From Hyphochytrium catenoides (taxonomy: Eukaryota; Sar; Hyphochytriomycetes; Hyphochytriales; Hyphochytriaceae), in NCBI GenBank assembly GCA_900088475.1, contig FLMG01003117.1, positions 1 to 28,962 on the forward strand: a stretch of DNA of 28,962 nt, in the 5' to 3' direction. Below are positions 1 to 9,147 of the stretch, piece by piece. Below the pieces are notes generated by a model. It was not told the DNA's origin. It saw only the letters and a list, made by a program, of their open reading frames with translations, and made no database searches. Made by a program: the position numbers and the translations under genes. How positions within the stretch are numbered: position 1 is the stretch's first letter; the number at the start of each line of letters is the position of its first letter.

Positions 1-1044
1 GCCAGTGGCATATACAACGCCATTGTCAGCGACTCTGATGGGTCTTAGGTCGATGGCTGCAAGGTCCCTGAACCAGGTGCGTTGTCCGGAGAGATGGGCA
101 GAGGCACCAGAGTCAATATAGAAGATTTCCGAGTCGTCAGGGGACCCCGGGGCGACTTGGAATGCACGTGGTTGCTGTCCAGGCTTGGTCTTGTTTGCTT
201 GATCTTGCTGCTGTTGACGCTTCTGGTCCCTGCGCTTCTTCTTGCGACACTCATCAATGGTGTGGTTGGGCTTCTTACAGTATCTGCACCAGACCTTCGG
301 AGGAGAGCCCGGCTGGCGTTGCGGTTGAGCAGGTGGAGGGGTGGTAGATCCTGTCTGCAGAGCGTGGTCATCCTTTAAGTTGCGCTGGTTGTGGTTCCGA
401 CGCTTCGCCAGCTTGAAGTGGTATGAGATTAGTCTTGAAGTGACCTCATCCATCGTGAGTATTTCTTTAGTCTCCAGGCTCGTGACTAGAGAGTCATATT
501 CCTCTGGAAGACCTTCGAGGATCCTAGTGACTTGCGTGATCTCTGATACCGGGACCAATGCTCCTTCGAGCTTGTCCACCGCCGTCTGGATCCTGATCAG
601 GTAGTCCTGCATGTCCTCGCCTTTGTTTAGACGAAAGGATGCAAGCTGATCCTGTAGGTACAGGGCGCGGGCTAGAGTTGCCGCTCGTATTTCCTGCGAA
701 GGCTGTTCCAGAGGAAGGATGGATCTGTTTTTGCCGCACGGACATAGCTCAGTAGAGACTTGCTCATACAGAGACCCATGAGAGCGAAGGCTCTATTCCG
801 CTCTCTAGCAAAGTTTACACTAGCTGATTGAGAGAGAGAAGGTGTTGTTGGGGTTGATTCTGCTTGTGAAGCACCACCTTCGCCAGAAGCGGAAGATGAA
901 CTCTCATAGACTTCGTCCTCGACAATGATGTCCCAGCAGTCTTCCTTCATGAGGAGAAGTTGCATCTGCTGCTTCCATTCAAAGTAGTTTGCAGCTCCTG
1001 TTAGCTTCTCAAGGGAAGTGGAAAGGGAAGACGTGGACGTCCAT
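1..1044 (-). pseudogene. copia gag-pol, frameshifted and truncated at the window edge
   Basis: The N-terminal part of gag lies at roughly 1030-682 and includes EKLTGAANYFEWKQQM and a later RNRAFALMGL segment, as in copia capsids. The frame hits a stop at 672-674. The homologous continuation (ARALYLQDQL...) resumes one base out of phase, so a single-base deletion around 681-683 is inferred. From there the frame stays open to base 1. It passes the CCHC knuckle (C-x2-C-x4-H-x4-C, bases 247-288), a lysine/arginine/glutamine-rich linker, and the protease active-site motif IDSGASAHLSG (catalytic Asp codon 112-114). The best start candidate, the ATG at 1042-1044, is not in the gag frame, so a second lesion near the start is possible. 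The role in an intact element is capsid and polyprotein precursor. Confidence 0.85.
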
Positions 1045-1074
1045 GATGATGGTAGATGTCTGGTGAAAGAAGAG

Positions 1075-1087
1075 TGGGCCCATAACC
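1075..1087 (-). other. Primer-binding site, internal initiator tRNA-Met type
   Basis: The minus strand reads GGTTATGGGCCCA directly after the LTR's terminal CA. This is complementary to the conserved anticodon stem-loop region of eukaryotic initiator tRNA-Met (TGGGCCCATAACC), not to a tRNA 3' end. Drosophila copia and a minority of other copia-class elements are known to prime from a half-tRNA cleaved at this place. The 13-base match and its exact position make chance unlikely. Confidence 0.82.
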
Positions 1088-1521
1088 TGAAGAGATGGCA
1101 GAGTTGGTTGGAAGCTCTTCTTCGTTGTGGTGCAAATAGCAGAATGAGATTAAATGAAGATTATGAGCTCGAGCAGAGCTCAATGAACTGATGATCCCTA
1201 AGTCCTATAAAGCCTATGTATGCAAGCTATGAGAATGACATGCAAAGAGAGAAAGCAGAGAGGAACACTCTTAGCAACAGGAGAGAGTAGAGAGTGTTTG
1301 GAAATGATTGAATGGTCACCAAGGGATCCATCGTCTCAGTGAAGAGAATCGGCAATAAATTGGTGGCTAGAAGGAAGGGAAGAAGTAAAGTCGGAAAGAG
1401 AAATTTCTTCAAGAAGCAAGAACAAATTTCTAGAGAAGTCATAAGAAAGAAAGTAGGACAAGGAATCAAGAAGAAGAATATTCCTTGCTATAGAGACCCT
1501 GAAGAAAAAGGGTTCTCAACA
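1088..1521 (-). repeat. 5' LTR of the copia element
   Basis: On the minus strand this 434-base stretch begins TGTTGAGAACCC and ends CATCTCTTCA immediately before the primer-binding site, giving the TG...CA ends of an LTR. TGTTGAGA is a common start for copia-class LTRs. The flanking bases at 1522-1526 (ATCAT) would be one copy of a 5-base target-site duplication; the partner lies outside the window. The partner LTR is also outside, so both boundaries are inferred from end motifs and adjacency to the primer site and not from an LTR-LTR alignment. Any plus-strand reading frame across this stretch is antisense to the LTR. Confidence 0.72.
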
Positions 1522-2714
1522 ATCATGACATTCAGCATGGCAGCGGATTACCGAGGCTTACCTGAGCTGCTTGCGATCTTCACTGATCAACACTTGGTGG
1601 AGGAGATTCAAGAGCTGGAAAGGGATATTTTTGATACGCCTCCTGCGGACTTTGTCAGTCACTGGATTCCCTCAAGCCTCTTACCAGCACTGGAGAGAAC
1701 ATGGGTACGGCCATGCGTGTCCTCACTCTTATGGACATCTTTATCACACTGACCGCCGCGAATATCGCAGGATGGATTAAAATGGGCGCTCAAAGAAGTG
1801 AGGAGGGAACTCAAGAGCGTGAGGTGCACCTGATGGGACAGCCGCGGAGACAGAACCCGCGTGACAGAGCGCTGACAAGCTCGGCAAGGTGGATCGTCGA
1901 CAACCTTGGCCATACGACTGGAGACATCGAAGCTCACTCAGTACGAGTCCCAGCTCTTCCAGGATCATTGGAGGCAGTATTTGAGTAAGACCTCTGGCAA
2001 AAGGAAAAGAACTTCTGCCAACAAGGAGCATAGCAATCTGGACTTTGACGGGCTAACCAACTTCTGGAACACGGAGCTCGTGAAAAGCCCTGGAGTCTCA
2101 CGGAAATCTAAAGCTGCTCTTCGGAAGCACGATCTAGCTACTATCAAGCGGACTAACTCTCGCACAACTCTGTTGCCCGTACGAGCAGTTGATAAGACTC
2201 TCAGGGGTGAACTTCGCGCTCACGAAAGGGAACCTAACCATCCTTCAGACGTGGGTCTTCATCTAACGCTTCCTCTCAGGCCACAGCTTTACCTGGGGTG
2301 ATCCCTCGGACGAACGTCTCTCCACCACATAACCTACCCGAGGTAGGGTATGTAGCATCTGACCGCGTTGAAGTAGCGCCTTTATACAAAACCGGCTTTG
2401 TCCGTTCATCGGACGCCCAGGCTATGGCGCTGCTTCAAGCATCTGCCACCGAGGTCAACAGACTCCGGACGAAGCAAAAGCGAATTCCTCAGATTTGCAG
2501 GGTGTGTGGGCACGCACAACATGTCCCTGCCTGGATACGACTTCACAATCTGAAGACGAAGGATGAGGGATTGCAGTGTAAAATCCCTCCTAGCGATCGC
2601 AGGCAGGACTACAAAGGGGAGAGGGGAAAGCACATCGAATATTATCCTTGTCCCTGCGTTAACTGTCGCCCTTTCCTTTTGGGGAAGGGAGTGTCGTATC
2701 CCCGCGTAGCCTAG
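1522..2714 (+). pseudogene. Decayed transposase-like coding remnant with C-terminal Cys/His cluster
   Basis: Protein-like segments are spread over changing frames. MTFSMAADYRGLPELL... starts next to the LTR. QHWREHGYGHACPHSYGH lies near 1683-1730 in a second frame, and DGLKWALKEVRRELKSVR near 1773-1825 in a third. From about 1906 comes a basic stretch with LDFDGLTNFWNTEL, then a shift near 2240-2260 into a frame that runs to the stop at 2712-2714. The last part holds CRVCGH...H, then a PCPCVNC motif, a likely zinc-binding tail. The DFDGLxxFWN segment followed by a basic helix, together with a Cys/His tail, resembles DNA-transposon proteins, but I cannot name the superfamily. The copia element abuts its left end, so it was probably split by that insertion. 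An alternative is a multi-exon gene with unrecognised introns, which I think less likely given at least three frame changes. Confidence 0.45.
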
Positions 2715-3579
2715 AAGGCGTTACTTTTCATCAGTAGTCTAGATCACTTTCGTTCACTTATCACACTGCCAGCCAGGTAGCTGTAGTAGCTTGTGAAGAA
2801 CGTGAAGCAGTAACCAATGTTGTTATTCTTGCCAGAGCTGCTTGGCACCAGGAGATATCTCTCTGGCCTCGAGCCCTCTTTGTAATATGTGCGGCACTTC
2901 TCGGCAGGCTAGGAAGAAAAGCCGCCACTGCAGAAAATCATCGGCTTTTCCACCAAATCACAGCCATGGTGCTTCTGGAGTCGGTCGTTGTTGGTGGCTT
3001 GAAGCTTGAAGCTCTCTCTCGCAAGTTCGGCATAGTGTTACATAGTAGTAGTGCAGCCGCCTGATCTGAACAAGAAGGGCAGCCACGTCCAGAAGACACC
3101 TCAAACTTTCATAAGCACCACCATTCAAGTGTCCGTTACAATCCTCAATGGTAAGGGGCGTTCTGGGTCTAGGATATGGCTCATTACGATGGGAAATAAC
3201 AGTGAATTAGCAGGCTGAGCCGTTGCTAATTCCTTATTATACAGAATACAATGTCCCTGATAAAGTCCATTTAAGTCGTTCCAATATTGTATACTGCTTC
3301 TCAGCACCCGTTTATTTGGGAGCTGAAAGAAGTTGCACTTATGACCACTTCGTAGAGCCTCACCACTAGGTAAAGAAACTCCTTTTGCTAAGAATCACTA
3401 GGAGTACACAGGGGTGCACCTCCTCTTTCATAGTGTGTCCTTTCTTACGTTTTCCTAGCATTTATTCACTAGTGAATACCCTAACAGAATTGGCTGCTGT
3501 TGGTTGCCTGGACCTCTATTACTAATCTGCGGCCAGTGTGTATTCATATATTATGGAAGATAAGGGGGTATTATTACTA
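2715..3579. other. No gene seen
   Basis: Stops are frequent in all frames and I found no exon with convincing splice borders. The only structured item is a perfect 16-base palindrome, TATTCACTAGTGAATA, at 3463-3478. The segment may include the untranslated or terminal part of the adjacent transposon remnant, but I could not identify terminal inverted repeats. Confidence 0.5.
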
Positions 3580-3667
3580 ACCAGCACCATACCAGCACCA
3601 TACCAGCACCATACCAGCACCATACCAGCACCATACCAGCACCATACCAGCACCATACCAGCACCAT
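3580..3667. repeat. 11-bp minisatellite, 8 perfect copies
   Basis: The unit ACCAGCACCAT is repeated eight times head to tail without a mismatch (88 bases). An 11-base period does not preserve a reading frame and no open frame crosses it with other support, so it is best read as a non-coding minisatellite. Perfect identity suggests recent expansion or active homogenisation. Confidence 0.98.
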
Positions 3668-4203
3668 CGGTCTGCAGCTTGGAAGAAGGAGGTGCACGTT
3701 AATCGCTACGCTGAATAAAAAGCGGCACCACGTGTAGGAATAAAATCATTAAGCACCTCTTTGACTAATTCATGAGAAAGGAACTGGGTAACTCCAACCA
3801 AACTTCTTTTTAGAATTTTGCCAAGCTCACTTCTTAGTTCGCCCACCCATCCTTCTCAAAATCTGTTGTACCGTACAGCACGATGCCTGGATTTGCATGA
3901 GTTATTTAGCTCCTATTCACAGACCCTCTTTATTATCCCGAATTCTTCGACTGCTCAAGCGGGTGGGTTTTGGGCTCTGAGGGCGTATCGCTTTACAGTC
4001 TTGCCGTGCTTTCCCATAGCAGCCCTAATAAACTTAGCGCACTGCAGGGCCGCGTGAAGTTCATCGATCGACGAGCAGAGCTAGGATCTGGCTGAACGAA
4101 CATGTTCATGACTCGACGAGTCTGACCGAGTGAGAGTCCAGGCCACAGCCAAGCCTGAGATAGAAAGTCGTGCCGATTAAAGTGCACCTCTTCTAGTTCT
4201 TCT

Positions 4204-4806
4204 ATGGAACCTCCTGCTAATCCCTCAACAAGCGCTATGAAGACTACTGCCCACTTCAGGAAATGGCCGTGCGTTGAGACGGGCTGTGAAAAGTGGGCAC
4301 ACAAGTCAGGGTACTGCCAGCGGCATGCTCGTATGCAAGGCTTATCAGTGACAAAGAAGAAGAGGTGTTCCGTGCAGGGATGCACGAACCAGGCAGAATC
4401 TAGAGGTCTCTGCGTGCGGCATCAGCAGAGAAAGTGTAAAGAACCTAAATGCAATCGTGGTTGGTCGCGAGCGGGCTACTGTTACCAGCATTGGGGAGCA
4501 ATACAGCTTGCCAAGAACGCAACGGCGTCATCTTCAAACGATCATCAGCCTCAACAAGCCAGTGAAAGAAGCCCGCTTCCTGTAATTGAGGAGGTAGTAC
4601 CACGTGGGCTGAACGATAACAGTCTAGATCAAACTCTAGAGGAGAGGTGTAAACATCTTCAGCAGCAACTACAGGATTCACGACTGGAGTGTGCTCGCCT
4701 GCGAGAACAGCTCTCTCTAACCGAAAGCGAGTTACAGAGGGTTCGGGCTCAACAATACTTGAGTCGTGTAAAAATGGAGCGAAGCGATGGGTGGGCGGGC
4801 GGTTGA
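4204..4806 (+). CDS. Triple C-x4-C-x9-C-x2-H zinc-finger protein with coiled-coil tail
   Basis: The 200-residue protein has three equally spaced zinc-binding units: C23/C28/C38/H41, C55/C60/C70/H73 and C78/C83/C93/H96. Each has the form C-x4-C-x9-C-x2-H with a G-[YL]-C-x2-H ending. Such arrays occur in proteins annotated as WRKY19-like in oomycetes, diatoms and plants, and are thought to bind nucleic acid. No WRKYGQK heptapeptide is present, so it is not a true WRKY factor. After a Ser/Gln/Pro-rich linker (about 105-135), residues 141-186 form a predicted coiled coil with leucines at 145, 152, 156, 166, 170 and 177, suggesting dimerisation. Basic residues flank the fingers. The start at 4204 is the first ATG; Met12 is an alternative. 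No intron is needed. A sequence-specific regulator is the likely role, by inference. The overlapping long minus-strand frame is an antisense shadow. Confidence 0.78.
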   Translation: MEPPANPSTSAMKTTAHFRKWPCVETGCEKWAHKSGYCQRHARMQGLSVTKKKRCSVQGCTNQAESRGLCVRHQQRKCKEPKCNRGWSRAGYCYQHWGAIQLAKNATASSSNDHQPQQASERSPLPVIEEVVPRGLNDNSLDQTLEERCKHLQQQLQDSRLECARLREQLSLTESELQRVRAQQYLSRVKMERSDGWAGG

Positions 4807-5787
4807 CTGCTAAGCGGCACTGCATCGGTGTAGCCAGCTTGTGTTGTGCCTCCCCTATCCGTGCCGCGCGTTGTTGTGTCTCTGCTCTGAGCAGGCGACA
4901 GACCCTGAGGCTGACCGAGCAAGTCTGAGGATAATTTACCTTGGAAGAGACAAACAAGAGCGTAGAAGAATTTCCTATCATTATAAGAGCTTCTCGGGAG
5001 AGAGAATAATGGTTCAGCTTGGGCAGCAACGTAGCAAGTAAGAACAACGACAGTAGCGTAACACAATAGGGCTTCATCGTCGCTTTTCCAGAAAAAGAGA
5101 ACGACTGACGCAACTGTATTGTTAGGCAATCCTAAGGTTCATTATTAAGTCGCTTTGAAGCTGACCTTGCCAGCTTGGTGATGCCGCGTCGCTCCGTCAA
5201 GGACCCTCCACCCATCCACTGTGTCCGTCGATCGCTGCTGTAGAGGGGGATTGATCTCAGAGAGGGCCAGCCCGCCACATTTCAGGCCCATGATACATCT
5301 TCTAATAAGCCATCGGTTTCCAATTGATAGCGTTATTTTGCACTTCTTTATGCACATGAGCCACACGCCAGCTGATAGTGCGGTGATGATGGCGCCAGAT
5401 GGAGGATGTGAGAGTCTCTTCTGTTACATAAAGCAGTGACAGAGTCTCTAGAACAGGCTTTCAAGAAGTACTAATACAGGCAGCAAGACCATCCGCAACA
5501 AACAAAGTCTGAGGTGTCTGTTTGTTGAAGTCAAGCACTTTCATTCCACGTCAACTAAAGCGACCTTCACTCCTTCCCGGTTTCCATAGTTGGCCAATGT
5601 TTATACACAGGAGGATGACATTCCACTCTACGCCATGGAGTTCACAACAAGAGACGTAGAGCGGGGGCTTTCGTGAAGGAGAACTCCTAGCAATGGGCGG
5701 TTGTCAAAGGAAGGGGCAGGCTCTGGCCCACCACTCTGTGGCGTGTTCAACAGTCAAATCACGCTTCCGCTGTGGCGTGCGCTACAG
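4807..5787. other. No secure gene
   Basis: Stops break all frames. One short exon-like stretch is visible at about 5613-5675 on the plus strand: after an ATACACAG acceptor-like end it reads EDDIPLYAMEFTTRDVERGLS to a stop. Without a matching upstream donor it cannot be called a gene. Nothing else is supported. Confidence 0.4.
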
Positions 5788-6029
5788 TCAAACCCCCACT
5801 ACCACCACCTGAGCTTTATTTGTCATACTTCTAGTAAAGGGTGGAGGTGTCCATCTGCCTCTCTTCGCGCTCCCAGCTTCTGGTCGTGGAACCTCCTCTT
5901 CTTGACCTCTTCCCCCCGCCGTTCTTTCTCTTTGCTCCCTTCCTCTTTCTCTCCTTTGACAAGGTTCTTCCTTCAGTTCGCTCATAAAGCACAGCAAATG
6001 TGTGGCCGCCACTGTGGCATGGGTGCTAA
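5788..6029 (+). CDS. Candidate spliced 3' gene end, copy 1 (weak)
   Basis: A possible exon (5788-5833) follows a GCTACAG acceptor-like site, reads SNPHYHHLSFICHTS and ends at TTCTA|GTAAAG. The donor context resembles the one at 8331. The intervening sequence (5834-5994) is strongly CT-rich, as introns are elsewhere in this window. A phase-compatible terminal exon would start at 5995 and stop at 6027-6029. The protein is not recognisable. The call depends on the resemblance to copies at 6435-6899 and 8211-8546 and could be wrong. Confidence 0.15.
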
Positions 6030-6434
6030 GTCCCAGTGTCCGTCCATTCACAGTGCTACATTATAGAGAGACTCCCTGCTGGCTGGCCATGATGGAGGGT
6101 TAAACGAGATAGGAGACAACTAAAGAATGGATGGTAATTGCCCTCGCCCGGACTTTCATGTTATCTAGGTCGCTTCTCTCCTCCTTCTCTCCCTCCTTTC
6201 TTCTTCTCTTCCTCGCTCCCTTCCTTTTCACCTGGATTCCTCCCTCCCCTTCCTCGCTCTGCTGCTGCTCCTTGGCGGTTCCCCTCTCCCACTTCCTTTA
6301 ACCCCACGATTCCCCTCTCCCCTGTTAGGAGCCTCTCTTAGCTAGCGTCCTGTTCGTTGCTCCTCGCTTTCCTCCTTATTTTGACTGTCTCCAATGGGCT
6401 TTCTCTCCCTCAACAGTAACATCTCGTCCTTCAG

Positions 6435-6899
6435 CAGCAGCTGATCACCATACTTGGGCGCCATCGGTTCTACAATAGACGGAGCGAGGCTTCTATATTC
6501 TTGCAAATGGGCGGTGGTCAACAGGTAGTCTGGCAAAGAGAGGAAGCACGCAAAATGACTGTTCTCGTCTGAGCTCTATCTCTAGTGCGCGTCTTGATCA
6601 TCTTACCTCCTCGTCCTCTCCCTGTCTCTCTTTCCCCTTCTTCTCTCTCCGTTTGCTCTCTTCCTCTTCTGTTTGCCATATCTCCTTCTTCCTCCTTGCT
6701 CGCTTCCTCTCCCCGGCTCTCTCTCCCTTTCCTTCCCCTCTCTCAATCCTATCGTCTCCTCAGCTGTCTCTTCTCTCAAACATCGACTTTCCCTCGCTCT
6801 GATACACTTCGCCCTAACTCTATCTTTTCTCAGGTTTATGGAGACAAGCTCCGGCCGCTTCCATACACTTCCGGTATAAATAAGACTTCAAATAAATAA
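6435..6899 (+). CDS. Candidate spliced 3' gene end, copy 2
   Basis: The proposed penultimate exon (6435-6524, 30 codons) begins after CCTTCAG, contains QQLITILGRHRFYNRRSEAS and ends at CAACAG|GTAGTC. The proposed intron 6525-6833 (309 bases) has a long CT tract and ends TTTTCTCAG. The terminal exon 6834-6899 reads VYGDKLRPLPYTSG... to TAA in matching phase. Bases 6525-6583 resemble 8332-8390, including the shared TGTTCTCG[TC]CTGAGC, and the donors align. The protein is unknown. A minus-strand frame across 6342-6536 is also protein-like, which lowers confidence. The upstream part of the gene was not found. Confidence 0.3.
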
Positions 6900-7662
6900 G
6901 ACAATGGGCGTCGATGGCCTTGAGCCCTAACCTTTCTTCCAACCGCCTACATCGATGGAGGACCTTATAGTAGTAGGCCAGAGACGCTGGTCCTTAGTCC
7001 CACCAGATGGGAGGGAAGGGCGGAAGAGAGGAATGCACGACTTTACGACGGCTAACCAAATTACCGTCCTTACAACGATGCGGCTCCCTTTTTTTCTCCT
7101 ATTATGAGCAATCCCTTCCCTCGCTGTATCTCTTTTATTTCCTCCTGCGTAGAGAGACACAGAAGGAGAGAGACAAAGGGAGACGGAGAGCAGCGGGAAA
7201 GAAATAGAGACTCGCAGACAGACCGGACGCCAGAAATAGAGGGGGAGAAGGAAATGATGACAGAAGAAGTAATTGTGTGAGAGAGACCAAACGCATATGG
7301 TCAGCCGGTTATCTAGACTTCCTGGCGCGTTGGATGAGCTGAGCCAATCAATCTCAAATCCGCTTCTGTAGATACCTCCTCTACGTGCAGTGGACACTGG
7401 GCTGAACCAACGACCAGTATTTAATCTAAGAGATGGTATTCCTGCATACTTCCCGACGACGAGATGGGCCCCAGCTACTCTGGCTGCTCTACATGAGGCA
7501 GCCTGCACCTGCCTGAATTGCTGGTAAAAATAAAGGTGCGGCAAGCACAGTACTCTCCCAATTGAGCAGGGAGCAGGAGCCACCGGCTATCTAATTCATC
7601 ACCCGAACCAACCCTCGTCAAGCTCTGCCATAAGGGATAGGGAGCGGGCTTCCTGAAGTCAT

Positions 7663-7688
7663 CGCAGTGGGGGCAGCGCAGTGGGGGC
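7663..7688. repeat. Short 14-bp direct duplication
   Basis: The sequence CGCAGTGGGGGCAG is followed immediately by a second, nearly complete copy (CGCAGTGGGGGC). It is too short to interpret and lies in a stretch without a supported gene. Confidence 0.85.
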
Positions 7689-8210
7689 TGTCTTATGGGC
7701 AGAAAGGAGAAGGCTCTTCATCAATTTCTAAATGAACCACAGCGGCTCTTTTGAGGGTTAGCGCTGACCTCAACAGATCATGGAGGTTTGAATGGTGGCA
7801 TACCTCCTCTGTCTTCTGTTCGGACCCTCTGACGAGTGGTCGCTTTATTAACCTGAAAAGAAGACAAGACAAAACAGTTGTTGAGTTTTGCTCTCCTGGA
7901 GATCTTATTTTCTCCTCCTCCTCTCCCTGGATTTTGTGCTTCCTCGCTAGCTCCCTTGCAATCTCTCTCGATCCCTATCTACCGACCCTCAATCCCTCGC
8001 TCTTTTCCAGCCCTCTCTTCCTCAATTTTCCTGTCTTCCTCGATTCCGCTTCGTCTCCCTCGTCGTCTCGTATCGTTCTCCCTTCTTGTCCCTCTGTGTG
8101 GGAGCCTCGACTAGCTTTCTGTTCTTCCTTGCATGTCTCTTTTCTCCTCTTTGTTTCTCTCTCTCCAAAAAATGCCTTTCTCATGCTCACTCATATTTTA
8201 CTTTCGGCAG

Positions 8211-8546
8211 CTGTCTGACCCAGATCTTTCAAGTGCTGAAACAGGCATTGCTTCCAAGCCGTGGAGACCGAGGCTTAGGAACCCTCGTGACTATGGGGAT
8301 CTTTTAGCGGTCTACATGATGCGGTCTTCTAGTAAAAGAGACAAAAGAGAAGCATAATTGATGACTCTGTTCTCGCCTGAGCCCCATCTTCTCTTCTGGT
8401 GCTCTGCACTGCTCGTCCTTTTCCTCGCTCCCTTCGCTCTCTTTGGCTCACTTCCCCTCCTCCATCTTCCCTTGTCTTCTCTCTCCTCCTCCTCTGGCTC
8501 TCTCTCTCTCTCCTCCTTTTCAGCTATGGAGTATAAAATGATATAG
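8211..8546 (+). CDS. Candidate spliced 3' gene end, copy 3
   Basis: The exon 8211-8331 starts after TTTCGGCAG and reads LSDPDLSSAETGIASKPW and then RNPRDYGDLLAVYMMRSS. It ends in phase 1 at TCTTCTA|GTAAAA. The intron 8332-8523 (192 bases) is CT-rich with a strong CTCCTCCTTTTCAG end. The terminal exon 8524-8546 completes the codon and adds TMEYKMI before TAG. Splice phases agree and both sites fit the GT-AG pattern of the confident genes. A further upstream exon may start at 7777 (SWRFEWWHTSSVFCSDPL...), but its donor is weak. I do not recognise the protein. Confidence 0.35.
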
Positions 8547-8710
8547 AATGTCGGTCGATGATAGCCTTCAGGCGGTCCTAATATTTTTAGTCGGTCTTTT
8601 CTTACCACCGAGTATTGAAGAGGCTGAGTAAGCCTCTGAGGCAGCATCATTGCTGTACGTATGAGAAGGAGAAGAATTGACAGTCGACAACTGGTAAGGA
8701 AAGAGAACGA

Positions 8711-8712
<2 letters not shown>

Positions 8713-8744
<32 letters not shown>
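8713..8744. repeat. (GA)16 microsatellite
   Basis: There are sixteen uninterrupted GA dinucleotides, followed by a G-run and a second shorter GA run (8755-8770). On the minus strand this is a CT tract and may be the pyrimidine tract of a minus-strand intron. The phrase GTGGTAAGA read on the minus strand near 8600-8608 would be a good donor on that strand. Confidence 0.97.
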
Positions 8745-8747
<3 letters not shown>

Positions 8748-9147
8748 GGGGGAGGAGAGAGAGAGAGAGAGCCATTGGCTGTCCGATGTGGCGTCAAGAA
8801 GCGAGAGAGAAAGAGAAGGAGAGAGAAGACAGAGAGAATTATAAGCAAGATATAGTGAAAAAGAATGACAACTCAAAAGGTAGAGAGGCTCATGGAGTCC
8901 AACCAATCCTGCCCACGCGGAGGGACCAAGACTCAGGGGCACATAGATGTCCGTTGGCCTTGATGACTTAAATAAGGTGGAGGATGTAGGTACTTGGGGA
9001 GCACTTATCAGCAGCATTTACGGCACACCGCCGGTCCTATCTAACCTTAGATACACTGATTCAGATTTACATAGAACTAGATGTCACCATGAGAGCCTTG
9101 ATTCAGTCTGTGTGATGCTTGGGCTGAGAGAGAGTATCCTTGCTCAG

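Larger units (their letters stand above)
1..1521 (-). mobile_element. Ty1/copia LTR retrotransposon, 5' portion (truncated by window edge)
   Basis: Read on the minus strand, the segment shows the order expected of a copia-class retrotransposon. A TG...CA-bounded LTR (1521 down to 1088) is followed directly by a tRNA primer-binding site (1087-1075), then gag with a CCHC zinc knuckle, then the start of the aspartic protease at the window edge. The rest of pol (integrase, reverse transcriptase, RNase H) and the 3' LTR would lie left of base 1. The gag frame is broken by an indel near 681-683, so this copy is probably not autonomous. The class assignment rests on three things: a gag N-terminus of the EKLxGxxNYxxWKxxM type, the C-x2-C-x4-H-x4-C knuckle, and the IDSGASAHLSG protease motif, all typical of copia. 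The right boundary is inferred from the TGTTGAGAACCC start of the LTR. Confidence 0.9.
5880..8520 (+). repeat. Dispersed polypyrimidine (CT-rich) blocks
   Basis: Long plus-strand CT-rich tracts occur at about 5880-5990, 6165-6340, 6590-6830, 7900-8165 and 8380-8520, with runs such as CTCTCTCCTCC. Several share phrases such as CTTCCTCGCT. In the confident genes of this window the introns are also pyrimidine-rich on the sense strand (plus for the gene at 21.3 kb, minus for the gene at 24-29 kb). These blocks may therefore mark plus-strand introns and not simple repeats alone. They lack stops and so generate spurious Ser/Leu-rich open frames. Confidence 0.6.

Noticed and set aside
1312-1520. Plus-strand Lys-rich frame upstream of the transposase-like remnant
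   Set aside because: It is the antisense of the LTR; coding similarity begins only after the LTR end at 1522.
3580-3667. CRISPR-like array
   Set aside because: The units are contiguous 11-mers without spacers, in eukaryotic DNA.
4445-5113. 222-codon minus-strand frame
   Set aside because: It overlaps the zinc-finger gene in antisense. Its composition mirrors that gene and it shows no motif of its own.
8312-9017. Minus-strand Ser/Leu-rich frames
   Set aside because: Their length comes from the GA/CT microsatellite, which lacks stops; the SLSLSL runs are simple repeat translation. Short exon-like pieces nearby could not be joined with a plausible intron (one option was only 28 bases).
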